Assembly (NCBI GenBank): GCA_002427165.1
Contig: DIQB01000030.1
Span: forward strand, 1-7,027
Direction: 5' to 3'
Length of the DNA stretch: 7,027 nucleotides
Origin: Firmicutes bacterium UBA5473
GTDB lineage: Bacteria; Bacillota; DTU084
Part shown: piece by piece, positions 4,534 through 7,027 of the stretch
Numbering within the stretch: position 1 is the first letter of the stretch
Layout of the letters: each line of letters starts with the position of its first letter
Made by a program: the position numbers and the translations under genes
The notes under the pieces: generated by a model
Databases searched by the model: none
The model's input: the letters and a program-made list of their open reading frames with translations, nothing else
What the model was told of the DNA's origin: nothing

Positions 4534-7027
4534 CTGACGTAGGGAAGAATGATATTCAGAAGGAATTAGAACAATTAATCAAAAAGGCAAAATCTGCCCA
4601 GAAGGCCTTTATGTCCATGGATCAAAAGCAAATCGATGCTATTGTCAAAGCTATGGCTCTAGCTGGTGTAGATCATCATATTGTTCTTGCTCACATGGCC
4701 TATGAGGAAACTCAGATGGGCGTCTATGAGGATAAAGTAGCAAAGAACCTCTTTGCTACAGAAGATGTCTATCATAATATCAAAAGGGAACGCACAGTTG
4801 GGGTAATTGAGGAGAACTTTGAAGAGAACTATCGCAAAGTAGCAGAGCCCATAGGAATTATTGCAGGCCTGACACCTGTTACAAACCCCACCTCAACCAC
4901 CATGTTTAAATCCTTGATCTCTGTGAAAACAAGAAACCCGATTATCTTCAGCTTCCACCCTAAAGCATTGAAGTCCAGCATCAAAGCTGCGAAAATCATG
5001 CTGGATGCTGCAGTAGGGGCAGGAGCTCCTAAAGGCGCAATTGGCTGGATGGAAACACCCAGCACTGAAGCTACTAATATGCTGATGAACCACCCAGATG
5101 TGGCTTTGATCTTGGCCACAGGCGGCGCCGGCATGGTACAGGCTGCCTACAGCTGCGGCAAACCGGCACTGGGTGTGGGCCCTGGCAACGTCCCCTGCTA
5201 CATTGAAAAAACAGCGAATGTAAAGCGAGCTGTGGCAGATCTGATTCTTAGCAAAACCTTCGATAACGGAACAATCTGTGCCTCAGAGCAGGCAGTGATT
5301 GTAGATAAAGAGATTGCAGATGAAGTACGGAAGCTCATGGTGGAATACGGCTGCTATTTCCTCTCCCCCGATGAGATCCCGGCCTTAGAGAAGCTGGCAA
5401 TCGATCCTAAGCGCTGCGCTATGAGCCCTCAGGTTGTAGGGCAGCCCGCTGTAAAAATTGCCCAGATGGCAGGGCTATCGGTTCCAGAGGGAACCAAGAT
5501 CCTAATCGCTCCCATAGATGGGATCGGTCCGGACTATCCCCTCTCCCGGGAAAAACTCAGTCCCATTTTGGCATACTTTGAGGTTGCTAACTACGAGGAG
5601 GGTATTCGCCGCTGCGAGGAGATGACAGAGTTCGGGGGGCTAGGCCACAGTGCTGTAATTCATTCTCATAATGATGAGGCAATAGATGCTTTCACAAACC
5701 GAGTACGTACAGGGAGGCTGCTAGTGAACTCACCTGCATCCCTAGGTGCCATCGGAGACCTTTATAATACAAATACACCTTCTTTGACATTGGGCTGCGG
5801 CTCTATGGGCCACAACTCCACAACGGATAATGTGAGCGTGATGAACTTGATCAATACGAAACGCGTTTCCATTCGCAGAGATAGAATGCAGTGGTTCAAA
5901 ATTCCACCGAAAATCTATTTCCAGCCTGGAAGCCTTCAGTATCTGAGCAAAATGAAAGGTGAGCGTGCATTCATCGTTACAGACCCTGCTATGATGAAAC
6001 TAGGATTTGTGGATAAGGTTACGTATCAGTTGGACAAAACCTCCATCAGCTACAAGATCTTCTCAGACGTGGAACCAGACCCGACAGTGGAAACAGTGAT
6101 GGAAGGCGTAAGGCAAATGAACGATTTCCATCCGGATATCATCATCGCCCTGGGTGGTGGCTCTGCTATGGATGCAGCTAAGGGGATGTGGCTCTTCTAC
6201 GAGAGTCCAGAGGCAGAATTTGAGACCCTCCGCCTCAAATTTGCAGATATCAGAAAGAGAGCCTTCAAGTTCCCCACCCTCGGCAAGAAGGCCCTTTATG
6301 TAGCAATTCCCACCACCAGCGGAACTGGCTCTGAGGTAACTGCCTTTGCAGTAATCACAGACCCCCGGCGGGGTGTGAAATATCCTCTCGCTGATTACGA
6401 ATTGACACCAGATATCGCCATTTTAGATCCGGATCTGGTGATGACAGTACCTCAAAGGGTAACAGCAGATACAGGAATTGACGTCCTCACCCACGCTATC
6501 GAAGCATACGTATCTGTGATGGCATCTGACTATACTGATGCTCTAGCGGAAAAAGCAATCAAGCTCGTCTTCGAATACCTTCCCAGAGCCTATGCTGATG
6601 GCTCTGATGCCAAGGCACGGGAGAAAATGCACAATGCATCGTGTATGGGTGGGATGGCCTTTACAAACGCCTTTTTAGGGCTCAATCACAGTATGGCTCA
6701 TATCTTGGGTGCTAAGTTCCATGTTCCCCATGGCCGGGCAAATGGAATTCTACTTCCCTATGTGATTCGCTACAATGCTAGCAAACCTACAAAGTTTGCG
6801 GCCTTTCCTCAGTATGAGTATCCAAAGGCCCATGAGCGCTATGCTGAAATTGCCCAATTTCTCGGTGTGGGTGGCAAAACAATAGAAGAATCTGTGGACA
6901 ATCTAATTGTGGCCATCGAGGAGCTCTTACAAAAAATCCAAATCCCCCTCACTCTCCAAGATGCAGGAATTGATGAAGGAAACTTCATGCTTCTGGTCCC
7001 TGAAATGGCAGATATTGCGTTCAACGA
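4530..7027 (+). CDS. adhE: Bifunctional acetaldehyde-CoA/alcohol dehydrogenase AdhE (partial, C-terminus missing)
   Basis: AdhE converts acetyl-CoA to acetaldehyde and then ethanol, using two NADH, and typically forms cytoplasmic filaments (spirosomes). The window holds 832 complete codons without a stop; the family is usually about 860-890 residues, so only the tail is lost at the edge. The aldehyde dehydrogenase half (about 1-445) has TPVTNPTS at 115-122, GGAG at 198-201, GPGN at 217-220 and the catalytic Cys250 in FDNGTICASEQ. The linker MQWFKIPPKIYF starts at 453. The iron-dependent alcohol dehydrogenase half has the GGGS nucleotide loop at 542-545 and all four expected metal ligands: Asp651, His655, His720 and His734. 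Asp485 in IVTDP is kept; by comparison with other AdhE proteins this position favours NADH over NADPH (inference). The ATG at 4530 overlaps the rex stop. Both active sites look intact and I see no frameshift. Confidence 0.97.
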   Translation, partial: MTDVGKNDIQKELEQLIKKAKSAQKAFMSMDQKQIDAIVKAMALAGVDHHIVLAHMAYEETQMGVYEDKVAKNLFATEDVYHNIKRERTVGVIEENFEENYRKVAEPIGIIAGLTPVTNPTSTTMFKSLISVKTRNPIIFSFHPKALKSSIKAAKIMLDAAVGAGAPKGAIGWMETPSTEATNMLMNHPDVALILATGGAGMVQAAYSCGKPALGVGPGNVPCYIEKTANVKRAVADLILSKTFDNGTICASEQAVIVDKEIADEVRKLMVEYGCYFLSPDEIPALEKLAIDPKRCAMSPQVVGQPAVKIAQMAGLSVPEGTKILIAPIDGIGPDYPLSREKLSPILAYFEVANYEEGIRRCEEMTEFGGLGHSAVIHSHNDEAIDAFTNRVRTGRLLVNSPASLGAIGDLYNTNTPSLTLGCGSMGHNSTTDNVSVMNLINTKRVSIRRDRMQWFKIPPKIYFQPGSLQYLSKMKGERAFIVTDPAMMKLGFVDKVTYQLDKTSISYKIFSDVEPDPTVETVMEGVRQMNDFHPDIIIALGGGSAMDAAKGMWLFYESPEAEFETLRLKFADIRKRAFKFPTLGKKALYVAIPTTSGTGSEVTAFAVITDPRRGVKYPLADYELTPDIAILDPDLVMTVPQRVTADTGIDVLTHAIEAYVSVMASDYTDALAEKAIKLVFEYLPRAYADGSDAKAREKMHNASCMGGMAFTNAFLGLNHSMAHILGAKFHVPHGRANGILLPYVIRYNASKPTKFAAFPQYEYPKAHERYAEIAQFLGVGGKTIEESVDNLIVAIEELLQKIQIPLTLQDAGIDEGNFMLLVPEMADIAFN

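Noticed and set aside
4829..5134. Open reading frame of 101 codons on the minus strand inside adhE.
   Set aside because: It lies antisense to a highly conserved region of the AdhE aldehyde dehydrogenase domain, with no family resemblance of its own. It is a shadow frame.
1..7027. Search for CRISPR arrays, insertion sequences, attachment sites, tRNA or rRNA genes, riboswitches or a novel defence-like cassette.
   Set aside because: No direct repeat arrays, transposase-like frames, cloverleaf or riboswitch-like leaders were recognised. The window is tightly packed with recognisable metabolic and regulatory genes.

Overview
The window looks like chromosomal DNA from an anaerobic, fermentative Firmicute of the broad clostridial kind. 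The evidence is a clostridial-type Rex redox repressor with TTGTTAA-type operators, a bifunctional AdhE, purine-rich AGGAGG ribosome binding sites before almost every gene, and a MalFG-type sugar ABC transporter. I cannot name a genus. Six protein genes fill the window almost completely. No RNA genes, mobile elements or CRISPR arrays were seen.

Left part (1-3630, minus strand, read right to left): a carbohydrate-uptake operon. In transcription order it encodes a Gfo/Idh/MocA-family oxidoreductase, a GntR/LacI-hybrid (AraR-like) repressor, a MalF-type permease, and the start of a MalG-type permease that runs off the left edge. Gaps are short (28-48 bases), each gene has its own Shine-Dalgarno sequence, and no terminator is visible between them. 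The substrate is unknown, and no solute-binding protein lies in the window.

Middle (3631-3894): a 258-base divergent regulatory region. On the left is a minus-strand promoter whose start point is overlapped by a perfect 7-5-7 palindrome, the likely operator of the GntR/LacI repressor. On the right are three tandem Rex operators covering the -35, the -10 and the region just after the start point of the rex promoter. They are spaced at near-integral helical turns (30 and 21 bp centre to centre). An AT-rich palindrome of unknown role lies between the two halves.

Right part (3895-7027, plus strand): rex followed by adhE, sharing an ATGA overlap. Rex senses NADH/NAD+ and AdhE consumes NADH to make ethanol from acetyl-CoA, so this is a compact self-regulated redox circuit. 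When NADH rises Rex should leave the operators, and both the sensor and the NADH-consuming enzyme should be made. AdhE is open at the right edge (832 complete codons, probably lacking only its C-terminal few dozen residues).

I found no exotic new system. The most notable signal is the triple, helically phased Rex operator array coupled to a translationally linked rex-adhE pair.
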